Positions 16,691 through 25,211 of a stretch of DNA of 64,000 bases are shown in pieces; within the stretch, counting starts at the first letter, position 1; every line of letters begins with the position of its first letter. The stretch comes from Bog-473 sp963809825. GTDB lineage: Bacteria > Actinomycetota > Acidimicrobiia > Acidimicrobiales > RAAP-2. The stretch lies in the NCBI GenBank assembly GCA_963809825.1, contig CAWELJ010000004.1, forward strand, positions 372,001-436,000, read 5' to 3'. The translations under genes were made by a program, and so were the position numbers. The notes under the pieces are model-generated. The model did not search any database and was not told where the DNA came from. It saw only the letters and a list, made by a program, of their open reading frames with translations.

Positions 16691-17622
16691 GGGCTCCGGC
16701 TCGACCGCAGGGCCTGGAGCAGCCGGGTCAGCTGGGACTGCTGCCATTGCTGGTAGGTGCGCACGCCGGCCGGCAGCGTCTCGGACACGCCGACCACGGG
16801 GATGTGGTGCTGCTTGGCCAGGGTGCGCATCTGCGACGTGACGGGTGTCACGGTCTGCACGTTGTAGAGGAGCACGTTGATGTCGTGGTTGGTGATCAGT
16901 TGCTGCATGGCGAGGGTGTCCGCGGCCCCGGGGTCAGTGCCTTCCTCGATCGACCGCGCGAAGCCAGGCGGGGTCTTGACGTCGAGGCCGGCCCGGGCCA
17001 GCGCGTAGCCCGGCACCCGCTCGGTATAGGCGACCGAGACGTTGCGGAAGCCCTTCTTGATCGTGGCCAGGGTGGCCTCCACGGGGAGGAGCGACGCATC
17101 GAAGCGGGCGAGGGCGGCCCGGAAGGCCGGCGCGTCCCGCGGCGCGGACTTGACCAGCGCGGCGGTGATGGCGGCGGCCACGGCGGGCACCCGCGGGATG
17201 TCGTACCAGAGGTGGGGGTTGGGGTCGCTGCCGGTGACGTGGAGCACGGAGGCGGCGACCACGATCCTGGGGTGCCCGGCATCGGCGCTGAGGAGGGACT
17301 GCATCCAGGTGTCGTAGCCGGCGCCGTTCTCGACGACGACCTGGGCCTGCGCCAGCGTCGCCGCGTCGGCGGCGCTCGTCTCGAAGAGGTGGGGGTCGGC
17401 GTTGGGGTTGGTGATCAGGGAGGTGACGCGCACGTCGCGCCCCCCGAGCTGGCTCGTGATGTTGCCCCAGAAGTTCTCGGCCGCCACCACATGGACGACC
17501 GGCGCTGCCGTGGCCGCCGCCGATGCGCCCGCGAGCGCACCCGGGCTGCCCGACAGGCCGGCCAGGGCCAGGCCCAGGGCGCCGGCCAGGGAGACGAAAC
17601 GGGTGCGACGGAAGATCTTCAT
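16687..17622 (-). CDS. znuA: Zinc ABC transporter substrate-binding protein ZnuA
   Basis: A 311-residue secreted solute-binding protein of cluster A-I. A signal peptide (LAGALGLALAGL, Ala-rich cleavage region) is followed by the metal-binding fold with likely zinc ligands in DPHLFE and NPHLWYD and further acidic/His positions downstream. There is no lipobox cysteine. The ATG at 17622 is preferred, and in-frame ATGs at 17628 and 17640 also exist. The AT-rich leader at 17623-17645 stands out from the GC-rich surroundings and is the natural place for a Zur operator, though it is not a clean copy of the known actinobacterial box. Confidence 0.88.
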   Translation of the reverse strand: MKIFRRTRFVSLAGALGLALAGLSGSPGALAGASAAATAAPVVHVVAAENFWGNITSQLGGRDVRVTSLITNPNADPHLFETSAADAATLAQAQVVVENGAGYDTWMQSLLSADAGHPRIVVAASVLHVTGSDPNPHLWYDIPRVPAVAAAITAALVKSAPRDAPAFRAALARFDASLLPVEATLATIKKGFRNVSVAYTERVPGYALARAGLDVKTPPGFARSIEEGTDPGAADTLAMQQLITNHDINVLLYNVQTVTPVTSQMRTLAKQHHIPVVGVSETLPAGVRTYQQWQQSQLTRLLQALRSSRSP

Positions 17623-17702
17623 AACCATAACGGTAATCATTTCGGATAGCGGAGTGCAAGTTGGCGCTCGGGCCGGGCGGGGAGAACGGGCCGGCGCCGT
17701 GG

Positions 17703-18515
17703 TCAGCCGAACAGCAGGGAGTAGTCGGCGCCCCGGCGGAGGTGGTGGCCCCCGTCGACGCCGAGCGTCTCCCCGCTGACGAAGGAGGACTCGGGCCCGA
17801 TCAGGTAGCGGACCGCCGCCGCCACGTCGTCGACGGTGCCGACGCGGCCGAGCGGCATCTGGGCCAGGTAGTCGTCGAGGAGGGGGCCGCCCCTGGTGAT
17901 GAAGGACATCAGCTCGTCGTCGATGATCCCGGGCGCCACCGCGTTGACCCGGATGCCGAGCGGGCCCAGCTCCTCGGCGGCCGTCTCGGTCAGGAAGCAG
18001 ATGCCGGCCTTGGCCACCCCGTAGGCCCACAGGTGCGGGTGAGGGAAGCGGCCCGCGCCCGAGGACATCAAGACGATCGACCCCGGGCCGCCCTGGGCCT
18101 CCATGGTGGCCCCCGCCTGCTTCACACAGATGACCGAGCCCATGAGGTTGAGGTCGATGGTGGCGCGGACCGCGGTGACGTCGGCGGTCAGCACCGAGCC
18201 GAGGTGCAGCGATCCGCCGGCACAGGCGAAGAGGCCGTCGATGCGCCCGGTCGCCTCGGTCGTGGCGGCGACCGCGGCGGCGACCTGCTCTTCGACCGTG
18301 ACGTCGGCCACGACGTAGCGGGCGCCGGCGCCGCCGGCCGCGGCCTCGGCCAGGCGCGCCGTGGCGTCGACGAGCTTCTGCTCTGTCCGGCCGCAGATGG
18401 TGACGTGCGCGCCGTCGGCGACCAGGCGTTCGGCCGTGGCCAGGCCGATCCCGCTCCCGCCGCCGGTGACCAGGATCGACCAGCCGGCGATGGCCCCCTG
18501 CTCCGGCGCCGCCAT
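17703..18515 (-). CDS. Short-chain dehydrogenase/reductase
   Basis: A 270-residue classical SDR with cofactor motif TGGGSGIGLA, structural FACAGG (the NAG position), catalytic Ser in VLMSSGAG, the Tyr-Lys pair YGVAK and a C-terminal GVDGGH. It should be an NAD(P)-dependent alcohol/ketone oxidoreductase. The substrate cannot be read from the sequence. Its start shares one base with the P450 stop, so the two form an operon and may act on the same hydroxylated substrate. Confidence 0.88.
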   Translation of the reverse strand: MAAPEQGAIAGWSILVTGGGSGIGLATAERLVADGAHVTICGRTEQKLVDATARLAEAAAGGAGARYVVADVTVEEQVAAAVAATTEATGRIDGLFACAGGSLHLGSVLTADVTAVRATIDLNLMGSVICVKQAGATMEAQGGPGSIVLMSSGAGRFPHPHLWAYGVAKAGICFLTETAAEELGPLGIRVNAVAPGIIDDELMSFITRGGPLLDDYLAQMPLGRVGTVDDVAAAVRYLIGPESSFVSGETLGVDGGHHLRRGADYSLLFG

Positions 18516-19735
18516 CAGACCGGCCCGACGCCCAGCGGCGCGGTCGGCGTGAACTCCACCGGCATCTCCTCGATCCCGGAGATGAAGTTGGCGGCCCGGC
18601 GCGGCAGCGCCGCCCGGTCGACGGCCAGGCGCAGGTCGGGGAGCCGGGCCAGCACGCGCTCGACCATGACGCGGAGCTCCAGGCGGGCAAGCTGGTTGCC
18701 CAGGCAGAAGTGGGCGCCGAAACCGAAGGCCACATGCGGATTGGGGCTGCGCGTGATGTCGAACGTCTCGGGATCCTCGAACACCGCCTGGTCGCGGTTG
18801 GCCGAGGGGTACAGGAGGATGAGCTCCTGACCGGCGCGGATCTGCGCGCCGGCGAGCTCGACGTCACGGGTGGCGACCCGCGCCATGTTCTTGATCGGCG
18901 ACACCCAGCGCAGCATCTCCTCGACGGCGTTCGGCATGAGGGCGGCGGGGTCGGCGGCGAGTCGGGCCTGCTGCTCGGGATGGGCGAGGAGCTCCTCGAC
19001 GCCGCCGCTGATGACGTGGCGGGTCGTCTCGTCGCCCCCGATAAGGATCAGGAGGGTCTCGTGCACCAGGGAGTCGTCGTCGAGCGAGTCACCGTCGATC
19101 CGGGCCTGGCACAGCACCCCGACCAGGTCGTCGGTGTTGCGCGAGGCCCGGCGGTCGTCGAGGACGGGATGGATGTACTCGGAGTACTCGACGAACGCGG
19201 TCATCGCGCTCTCCATCAGCGCCGGGTCGGGTGCGCCCTGCCCCTTGAGCATGTCGTCGGACCACCGCAACAGGTCGTCGCGGTCCCCGGGCGCGACGCC
19301 GAGCATGTCGCCGATCATGATGATCGGCAGCGGGGCCGCGATGTCCTTGACGAAGTCGCAGCGGCCCGTTTCGCAGACCTGGTCGAGGATGGAGTCGCAC
19401 ACCAGCCGCAGCTTGTCCTCGAGCGCGCGCACACGCTTGGGGGTGAAGCCCTCCGAGACGAGCCGGCGCCGGCGCACGTGCTCGGGCGCGTCGAAGTCGA
19501 TCATCATCGGGAGGGGTGGGAACTTGGGCCGGATCCCGCCCGCGTTGGAGAACGACTCGGTGTCCACCGAGGCCTGCTTGACCGCGGCGTAGCTGGCCAC
19601 CGCCCACAGGTCGTTGGGCTCGTCGTAGTAGACGGGGGCGTGGGCCCGCATCCAGGCGTAGGCGTCGTGCGGCTCCCGCCCGAAGAACGTGCCGCTCATC
19701 AGGTCGATGGCCAGACCCTCGGGGGCGGTGGTCAC
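18515..19735 (-). CDS. Cytochrome P450, CYP142-like
   Basis: A 406-residue P450 with I-helix GGDETTRH, ExxR (EEMLRW) and haem loop FGFGAHFCLG with the axial Cys. Long segments match mycobacterial CYP142 as I know it: SNAGGIRP, LPMMIDFDAPEH, APLPIIMIGDMLGV, ETLLILIGGDETTRH and ANFISGIEEMPV. CYP142 oxidises the terminal carbon of the cholesterol/cholestenone side chain, so a sterol-like substrate is plausible. The adjacent SDR is coupled. Only 38 bp separate it from the divergent sigma factor gene. Confidence 0.85.
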   Translation of the reverse strand: MTTAPEGLAIDLMSGTFFGREPHDAYAWMRAHAPVYYDEPNDLWAVASYAAVKQASVDTESFSNAGGIRPKFPPLPMMIDFDAPEHVRRRRLVSEGFTPKRVRALEDKLRLVCDSILDQVCETGRCDFVKDIAAPLPIIMIGDMLGVAPGDRDDLLRWSDDMLKGQGAPDPALMESAMTAFVEYSEYIHPVLDDRRASRNTDDLVGVLCQARIDGDSLDDDSLVHETLLILIGGDETTRHVISGGVEELLAHPEQQARLAADPAALMPNAVEEMLRWVSPIKNMARVATRDVELAGAQIRAGQELILLYPSANRDQAVFEDPETFDITRSPNPHVAFGFGAHFCLGNQLARLELRVMVERVLARLPDLRLAVDRAALPRRAANFISGIEEMPVEFTPTAPLGVGPV

Positions 19736-19773
19736 GGCGGAGACGATATCGCCGGGTGGGTAGGGTGGGTCCC

Positions 19774-20358
19774 ATGGCAGACCAGGCGACCTTCACCGAC
19801 GTCGCCATGGAGTTCATGCCCGGGCTGTACTCGGCCGCCCTGCGGATGACCCGCAACCGGGCGGACGCCGAGGACCTCGTGCAGGAGACCTACCTCAAGG
19901 CGTACCGCTCCTTCGGGTCCTTCACGGAGGGCACCAACCTGCGGGCCTGGCTGTACCGGATCCTCACCAACACCTACATCAACTCCTACCGGGCCGCCCA
20001 GCGCCGGCCCGAGGTGGCCGACGTCGAGGACGTCGAGGACCTCTACCTCTACAAGCGCCTGGCCGGCTCGGGTGGCAGCGACCCCGGCCGCTCCGCCGAG
20101 GACGAGGCGCTGGAGCGGTTCACCGACGAGGACGTGAAGGCGGCGCTCGAGGCCCTGCCCGATGCCTTCCGCATGGCCGTGATGCTGGCCGACGTCGAGG
20201 GATTCAGCTACAAGGAGATCTCCGAGATCACCGACGTGCCCATCGGGACGGTGATGAGCCGGATCCACCGGGGAAGAAGGGCGCTGCAGAAGGCGTTGCA
20301 CGATGTGGCAGAGGCGAGAGGGCTCGTCGGGAGCGTGCCCGGAGGGTCGAGGGAGTGA
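19774..20358 (+). CDS. sigR: ECF RNA polymerase sigma factor, SigR/SigH type
   Basis: A 194-residue ECF sigma factor with region 2 (NRADAEDLVQETYLKAYRSF, TNLRAWLYRILTNTYINSYR) and region 4 (LPDAFRMAVMLADVEGFSYK, GTVMSRIHRGRR). Similarity to SigR/SigH and the zinc anti-sigma gene directly downstream suggest control of the thiol-oxidative stress response. The ATG at 19774 was chosen. The stop overlaps the next start by 4 nt (GTGA). Confidence 0.88.
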   Translation: MADQATFTDVAMEFMPGLYSAALRMTRNRADAEDLVQETYLKAYRSFGSFTEGTNLRAWLYRILTNTYINSYRAAQRRPEVADVEDVEDLYLYKRLAGSGGSDPGRSAEDEALERFTDEDVKAALEALPDAFRMAVMLADVEGFSYKEISEITDVPIGTVMSRIHRGRRALQKALHDVAEARGLVGSVPGGSRE

Positions 20359-20678
20359 GCGAGGACGTGGGCCAGAGCAAGGACGGCGAGAGCGGCACTG
20401 CGGTCGACGCGGCCGCGCTGTTCGGCCCGTCGGTCGACTGCACCGAGGCGGTGCACGAGCTGTACCACTACCTCGACGGCGAGCTCACGGAGGAACGCCG
20501 TGAAGTCATCCGCGTCCATCTCGACTTCTGCGGGCCCTGCGGCGGCGCGGCCGAGTTCGAGGCCGAATTGCGCCGGGTCATCGCCAACCGGTGCAAGGAC
20601 CGGGTCCCCGACACCCTGATCCGCCGCGTGGCCGAGGCCATCGACGAAGAAAGCCGGCAACACCACGGCGAGCACTGA
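20355..20678 (+). CDS. rsrA: Zinc-binding anti-sigma factor, RsrA type
   Basis: A 107-residue protein with the ZAS signature H55-x3-C59-x2-C62 plus C29 and H34, the usual zinc and redox-switch ligands. Reduced protein should hold the upstream sigma factor, and disulfide formation should release it. The GTG start overlaps the sigR stop, the standard coupled layout. Confidence 0.85.
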   Translation: MSEDVGQSKDGESGTAVDAAALFGPSVDCTEAVHELYHYLDGELTEERREVIRVHLDFCGPCGGAAEFEAELRRVIANRCKDRVPDTLIRRVAEAIDEESRQHHGEH

Positions 20679-20721
20679 CATCTCGCCGGCGGTCCCGGAC
20701 CTGCCGCTGGGCGGTCCGCCC

Positions 20722-21774
20722 ATGGTGGACTGGGCCCTGGCCCGGCGCGTCGCCGCCGGCGCCCTGATCCTCAAACCGGCGTCCGCCTCCTACCGCTCCT
20801 CCGACCTGCAGGGCCAGTTCGACGAGCTGACGGCGCACGCGGAGTCACTCGTCAGCGCCGCGACCGGGCTCCACTCGGCGCACGGGACGGCGCGGGCCAA
20901 GGTGACCGACCGGCCGGGTTGGGCGGCGGCCAACGTGCGCTCCATCGAGCGCCTGGTCGGCCCGGCCCTGACCGAGTTGCAGGCCAAGCGCGGCGCGAAG
21001 CTCGGAGGTCCGTCGCTCGTGGTCGGTCGCGCCGTGGCGGGGACGCAGCTCGGGCTCATGCTCGCCTACATGGCCACCCGCGTGCTCGGCCAGTACGACC
21101 TGCTGATCAACGACGAGTCGCCCGAGGACCAGGATCTCGTCTCCTACGTGGGCCCGAACATCGTGGCGGTGGAGGAGCAGTACGGCTTCGCACCGAGCCA
21201 GTTCCGCCTCTGGCTGGCGCTGCACGAGGTGACGCACCGCCTGCAGTTCACCGCGGTCCCGTGGTTGCGCGACCACTTCGTCGGGCTCGTCACCGAGCTG
21301 CTCGGCCCGCTGTCGGGGGACCCTGCCGGGTTCGCCGACGTGGTGGCACGCGTGGCCACCGAGGTGCGGGCCGGGCGCAACCCCGCGCGCGAGGGCGGCG
21401 TCGTCGGCATGCTGGCGACGCCGGAGCAGCGGCTGGCGCTGTCGAAGATCTCGGGGATGATGAGCCTGCTCGAGGGCCACGGTGACGTGACCATGGACCG
21501 GGCCGGTGCCGGCGAGGTCCCGGGCGCGGCCCACTTCTCCCGGGTGCTGCACGAGCGCCGCTCCCAGGCCCGCGGCCTGGCCAAGCTGATGTCGAAGCTG
21601 CTCGGCCTCGAGGCCAAGATGCGCCAGTACGCCGAAGGGGAGCGATTCGTCGAATCAGTGGAGGAGGCGGGCGGCCCGGTGTTGCTGGCCCGCGTCTGGG
21701 AGGGCCCCGAGTGGCTGCCCACCCTCGAGGAGATCCGCGAACCCGCCGTGTGGGTGGCCCGGGCCGGTGGGTGA
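20722..21774 (+). CDS. Zinc-dependent metalloprotease family protein (DUF2342)
   Basis: A 350-residue protein of the actinobacterial DUF2342 family, sometimes labelled F420-biosynthesis-associated hydrolase. It begins with the typical VDWALARRVAAG and contains HEVTH (HExxH zinc motif) within LALHEVTHRLQF, then a helical region ending LPTLEEIREP. No signal peptide or membrane segment is seen. The true substrate is not known. It overlaps the start of tilS-hpt by 8 bp, and tilS commonly follows this family in actinobacteria. Confidence 0.8.
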   Translation: MVDWALARRVAAGALILKPASASYRSSDLQGQFDELTAHAESLVSAATGLHSAHGTARAKVTDRPGWAAANVRSIERLVGPALTELQAKRGAKLGGPSLVVGRAVAGTQLGLMLAYMATRVLGQYDLLINDESPEDQDLVSYVGPNIVAVEEQYGFAPSQFRLWLALHEVTHRLQFTAVPWLRDHFVGLVTELLGPLSGDPAGFADVVARVATEVRAGRNPAREGGVVGMLATPEQRLALSKISGMMSLLEGHGDVTMDRAGAGEVPGAAHFSRVLHERRSQARGLAKLMSKLLGLEAKMRQYAEGERFVESVEEAGGPVLLARVWEGPEWLPTLEEIREPAVWVARAGG

Positions 21775-23263
21775 AGGGGCAGGCACCGCACCCACCCCCC
21801 TCGTCACCGAACTCCTGGCGCGGTGCACCTTCCCGCCCGCGGGCGCTGCACTCGCCTGCGCCGTGTCCGGCGGCGCCGATTCCCTCGCGCTCCTGGTCCT
21901 GGCCGCCGCCGCCGGGTGCGACGTCACGGCCATCCACGTCGACCACGGCCTGCGGCCCGGGTCGGGCGCCGAGGCGGACGTGGTGGCCTGCGCAGCCGCC
22001 CGGGTCGGGGCGCACTTCGAGGGCCTCGTCGTGTCGGTCGCGGCGGGGCCCAACCTCGAGGCCCGGGCCCGGGCGGCCCGCTTCGCGGCGTTGCCGGCGG
22101 GGGTGGCGACGGGGCACACCATGGACGACCAGGCCGAGACGATCCTGGTGAACCTGCTGCGTGGTGCGGGCGCCGACGGGCTGGCCGGGATGGAGCCCGG
22201 TGTCCGGCACCCGTTGCTCGGACTGCGCCGGCACGAGACCCATGCCGTGTGCGCCGCCGCCGGGCTGGTACCGGTCTGCGACCCGAGCAACGCCGACCCT
22301 TCCTTCGTGCGCAACCGCGTCCGCCACGAGCTGTTGCCGCTCTGCGCGGACGTGGCCGGCCGCGATCCCGTGCCCCTGCTGGCCCGGCAGGCGGCGGTGT
22401 TGCGCGACGAGGTGGCGCTCATGGAGACGCTGGCGCTCCGTGCGCTGCCCGACGCCGCCGACGCCAAGGCGGTGGCCCGGGCGCCCCGCCCGCTGGCCCG
22501 GCGTGCCCTGCGGCGCTGGCTGCGCGCCGAGGGCGGTGGCGAGCATCCGCCCTCGCTGGCCGAGGTGGACCGCACCCTGGCCGTCGCCGCCGGCAGCGCC
22601 GTCGGGACCGAACTGACCGGCGGGCGGCGGGTGCGCCGCACCGGCGGGCGGCTCCGGGTGGATCCGCGCGGCTCCGGTAGTGTCACGCCGGTGACCCACG
22701 AGATGGCCGGTGCGGGGGTGCCTGCGTGGGCCGAGTCCGATGTGGGGCCCGTGCTGGTCGAGGCCGAGCGCCTGGCGGCGCGGGTGGCGGAGCTCGGGGC
22801 GCAGATCACGGATGACTACGCCGGGGAGCCCCCCCTCCTCGTGGCAGTGCTCAAGGGCGCCATGCTGTTCATGAGCGACCTCTGCCGCGCCATCGCGCTG
22901 CCCGTCGACGTCGATTTCATGGCCGTGTCCTCCTATGGCAGCGCCACCAAGACCTCGGGGGTGGTGCGCATCGTCAAGGACCTCGACTCCGAGCTCGAGG
23001 GCCGTCACGTCCTCGTGGTGGAGGACATCATCGACAGCGGCCTCACCCTCAACTACCTGCGGCGCTACCTCAAGGCCCGCCAGCCCAAGAGCCTCGAGAT
23101 CTGCGCGCTGCTGGTGAAGGAGGGCGAGCAGCGGGTCGACCTCGACCTGCGCTACGTCGGCTTCGTGATCCCGCCCGAGTTCGTGGTGGGCTACGGGCTC
23201 GACATCGACGAGCGCTACCGCAACCTCACCGGCGTGCACCTCTACAAGGGGCCCCATCAATGA
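21767..23263 (+). CDS. tilS-hpt: Bifunctional tRNA(Ile)-lysidine synthase / hypoxanthine phosphoribosyltransferase fusion
   Basis: A 498-residue fusion in one open frame. Residues 1-300 are TilS: PP-loop SGGADS at 34-39, HVDHGLRPGS, ATGHTMDDQAETIL and RNRVRHELLP. TilS converts C34 of the CAU-anticodon isoleucine tRNA to lysidine. Residues from about 307 are HPRT (LLVAVLKGAMLFMSDL, the PRPP loop VVEDIIDSG near 417-427, VGYGLDIDERYRNL), which salvages hypoxanthine/guanine. The genes are usually separate neighbours. A similar fusion is known in Listeria. No stop lies between them. An internal GTG at the junction could also give free HPRT. Confidence 0.85.
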   Translation: MGEGAGTAPTPLVTELLARCTFPPAGAALACAVSGGADSLALLVLAAAAGCDVTAIHVDHGLRPGSGAEADVVACAAARVGAHFEGLVVSVAAGPNLEARARAARFAALPAGVATGHTMDDQAETILVNLLRGAGADGLAGMEPGVRHPLLGLRRHETHAVCAAAGLVPVCDPSNADPSFVRNRVRHELLPLCADVAGRDPVPLLARQAAVLRDEVALMETLALRALPDAADAKAVARAPRPLARRALRRWLRAEGGGEHPPSLAEVDRTLAVAAGSAVGTELTGGRRVRRTGGRLRVDPRGSGSVTPVTHEMAGAGVPAWAESDVGPVLVEAERLAARVAELGAQITDDYAGEPPLLVAVLKGAMLFMSDLCRAIALPVDVDFMAVSSYGSATKTSGVVRIVKDLDSELEGRHVLVVEDIIDSGLTLNYLRRYLKARQPKSLEICALLVKEGEQRVDLDLRYVGFVIPPEFVVGYGLDIDERYRNLTGVHLYKGPHQ

Positions 23264-23287
23264 GGACGGGCCGATGAGGATGGGCCG

Positions 23288-23857
23288 ATGAGCGTCGACG
23301 TCGAGCGGGTCCGGGCGGCGGTGAGCGAACTGCTCAGTGCGATCGGCGAGGACCCCACCCGTGACGGGCTCGTCGCCACGCCGGTCCGGGTGGCGGCCAT
23401 GTACGAGGAGCTCTTCTCGGGTCTGCACGACGACCCGGCCCGCCATCTCGAGGTCACCTTCGCCGCCGAGCACGACGAGATGGTGATGGTGCGCGACATC
23501 CCGTTCGCGTCCCTGTGCGAGCACCACCTGGTGCCGTTCCTGGGCAAGGCGCACGTCGCCTACATCCCGGCCGAGGACGGCCGCATCACGGGCCTCTCCA
23601 AGCTGGCCCGCCTGGTCGACGGCTACGCCCGGCGCCTGCAGGTGCAGGAGCGCATGACGACGCAGATCGCCGACGCCATCGCCGACGTCCTCTCGCCGCG
23701 GGGTGTGCTGGTCGTGATCGAGGCCGAGCACCTTTGCATGTCGATGCGCGGCGTCAAGAAGCCGGGCACCGTCACGGTGACGTCGTCGGTGCGGGGCCTG
23801 TTCCGCTCCGACGTGGCCACCCGGGCCGAGGCGATGCAATTCATACGGGGCCGCTGA
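23288..23857 (+). CDS. folE: GTP cyclohydrolase I
   Basis: A 189-residue enzyme making 7,8-dihydroneopterin triphosphate from GTP, the first step of folate synthesis. Zinc ligands C77 and H80 (SLCEHHLVPF) and C150 (EHLCMSMRG) are present, with the substrate-binding GLSKLARLVD. It starts at ATG 23288, 24 bp after tilS-hpt. An ftsH gene, often found between hpt and folE in actinobacteria, is absent here. Confidence 0.95.
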   Translation: MSVDVERVRAAVSELLSAIGEDPTRDGLVATPVRVAAMYEELFSGLHDDPARHLEVTFAAEHDEMVMVRDIPFASLCEHHLVPFLGKAHVAYIPAEDGRITGLSKLARLVDGYARRLQVQERMTTQIADAIADVLSPRGVLVVIEAEHLCMSMRGVKKPGTVTVTSSVRGLFRSDVATRAEAMQFIRGR

Positions 23858-23862
23858 CGCCG

Positions 23863-24699
23863 GTGGTGCCGGCCGCCCGGCGACCGCTCATCATGGGCGT
23901 ACTCAACGTCACGCCCGACTCCTTCTCCGACGGCGGGCTCTACGACACCCTCGAGCGCGCCGTGGCCCGCGGGATCGCAATGATGGCCGAGGGCGCCGAC
24001 GTGATCGACGTGGGAGGGGAGTCGTCGCGGCCCGGTGCCGAGCCCGTGCCGGTCGAGACCGAGCTGGCCCGCGTGGTCCCGGTGGTGGAGGCCCTCGCCC
24101 GCCCCGCCGCGGCGGGCGGCGTGCGGGTGTCCGTCGACACCGTCAAGCCGGAGGTGGCGCAGGCCGCGGTGTCGGCCGGGGCGAGCCTGGTCAACGACAT
24201 CTCGGCGTCGCTCTGGGAGGTGGCCGCCTCCTCCGGCGCGGGTTGGGTGGCCATGCACATGCAGGGTCGGCCGGGCACGATGCAGGACGACCCGAGCTAC
24301 GAGGACGTGGTGGCCGAGGTGCGGGCGTTCGTGCTCGAGCGGGCCGCCCGGGCCCGGGCGGCTGGGGTGGGCGAGGTCTGGGTCGACCCCGGGATCGGCT
24401 TCGGCAAGACCATCGGCCACAACCTCTCGCTGCTGCGCCACCTGCCCGCGCTGGTGGCGGCGGCGGAGGACGCGGGGTGCGCCGGCGTGCTGGTGGGGTC
24501 GAGCCGCAAGCGCTTCCTGGGTGTGCTGGCCAGCCCGCCGGAGGCGCGCCGGGCCCACCAGGCGGCGGCCGTGGAGGAGCGGGCCGAGGGCTCCCTGGCC
24601 ACCGCGGCGGCCGCCATGGTGGCGGGGGCCGGCATGGTCCGGGTCCACGACGTGGCGGCGGCGGTGCAGGTGGCGCGGCTGTATGGTCCTGCCGCATGA
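23863..24699 (+). CDS. folP: Dihydropteroate synthase
   Basis: A 278-residue TIM-barrel enzyme joining p-aminobenzoate to dihydropterin diphosphate. Motifs include MGVLNVTPDSFSDGG, the VDVGGESSRPGA-type loop (IDVGGESSRPGA), VSVDT, NDISA, DPGIGFGKTIGHN and GSSRKRFLG. The start is one of two adjacent GTGs at 23863 and 23866. The stop overlaps the next gene (ATGA). It is the likely consumer of p-aminobenzoate made by the CADD-like protein at 8.5 kb. Confidence 0.93.
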   Translation: MVPAARRPLIMGVLNVTPDSFSDGGLYDTLERAVARGIAMMAEGADVIDVGGESSRPGAEPVPVETELARVVPVVEALARPAAAGGVRVSVDTVKPEVAQAAVSAGASLVNDISASLWEVAASSGAGWVAMHMQGRPGTMQDDPSYEDVVAEVRAFVLERAARARAAGVGEVWVDPGIGFGKTIGHNLSLLRHLPALVAAAEDAGCAGVLVGSSRKRFLGVLASPPEARRAHQAAAVEERAEGSLATAAAAMVAGAGMVRVHDVAAAVQVARLYGPAA

Positions 24700-25211
24700 A
24701 GGGCAAGTGGGCGGCCGGTATCCCGCCGCGCAATTTCACCTGGGTGATCAAGGACCACCTGGCCGCCAGCGAGCGGCCCGGCGGGTTCTCGGTCAACCAC
24801 CGCCGGGTGCGGCGCCAGGAGGAGATCATCTGGCTGCGGGTCCAGGGGTTCGGCCGCGTCATCTCGCTGCTCCCCTCCCCGCACAACCTGGCCGCGTACG
24901 AGGAGGAGGGCCTGGCCTGGGCCCACTACCCCCTCGAGCGTTCCGGGGACCCGCGACCCGTGCTGGCGGGCTGCTACCGGGACATCGACGACTCGCTGGC
25001 GGCCGGCCTGCGCATCCTGGTGCACCAGGACGAGCTCGGGGACCGGGTCATGGGGGTCCTCGCCGGTTACCTGGTCTGGTCGGACCGCATCGGCAACCAG
25101 CCGCAGGCGGTGGCGCTGGTCGAGCACGTGGTCGGGCACGCCATGGGCGAGCCCGGACGCGAGCTGTTGGCCGAGCTGGAGGGCATGCCGTCGCGCAGCC
25201 AGGCCCAATGA
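24696..25211 (+). CDS. Dual-specificity-phosphatase-like protein lacking the catalytic cysteine
   Basis: A 171-residue protein in the folate operon, overlapping folP and folB by 4 nt each. The overall pattern is that of dual-specificity phosphatases: VISLLPSPHNLAAYEEEGLA, then AHYPLE, then a P-loop position reading H110-Q-D-E-L-G-D-R117. The family signature is H-C-x5-R, so the spacing is exact but the catalytic Cys is replaced by Gln. It therefore looks like a pseudophosphatase, perhaps a phosphate or pterin-phosphate binding or regulatory protein. Dephosphorylation of dihydroneopterin phosphate is a missing step in many folate operons, but without Cys ordinary PTP chemistry cannot occur. 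Confidence 0.7.
   Translation: MKGKWAAGIPPRNFTWVIKDHLAASERPGGFSVNHRRVRRQEEIIWLRVQGFGRVISLLPSPHNLAAYEEEGLAWAHYPLERSGDPRPVLAGCYRDIDDSLAAGLRILVHQDELGDRVMGVLAGYLVWSDRIGNQPQAVALVEHVVGHAMGEPGRELLAELEGMPSRSQAQ

Noticed and set aside
17623..17645. Canonical Zur box before znuA
   Set aside because: The AT-rich leader is suggestive but lacks a clean match to the known actinobacterial palindrome, so it is mentioned only under znuA.
24696..25211. Active tyrosine/dual-specificity phosphatase
   Set aside because: Gln replaces the catalytic Cys at the P-loop, so normal phosphatase activity is unlikely.
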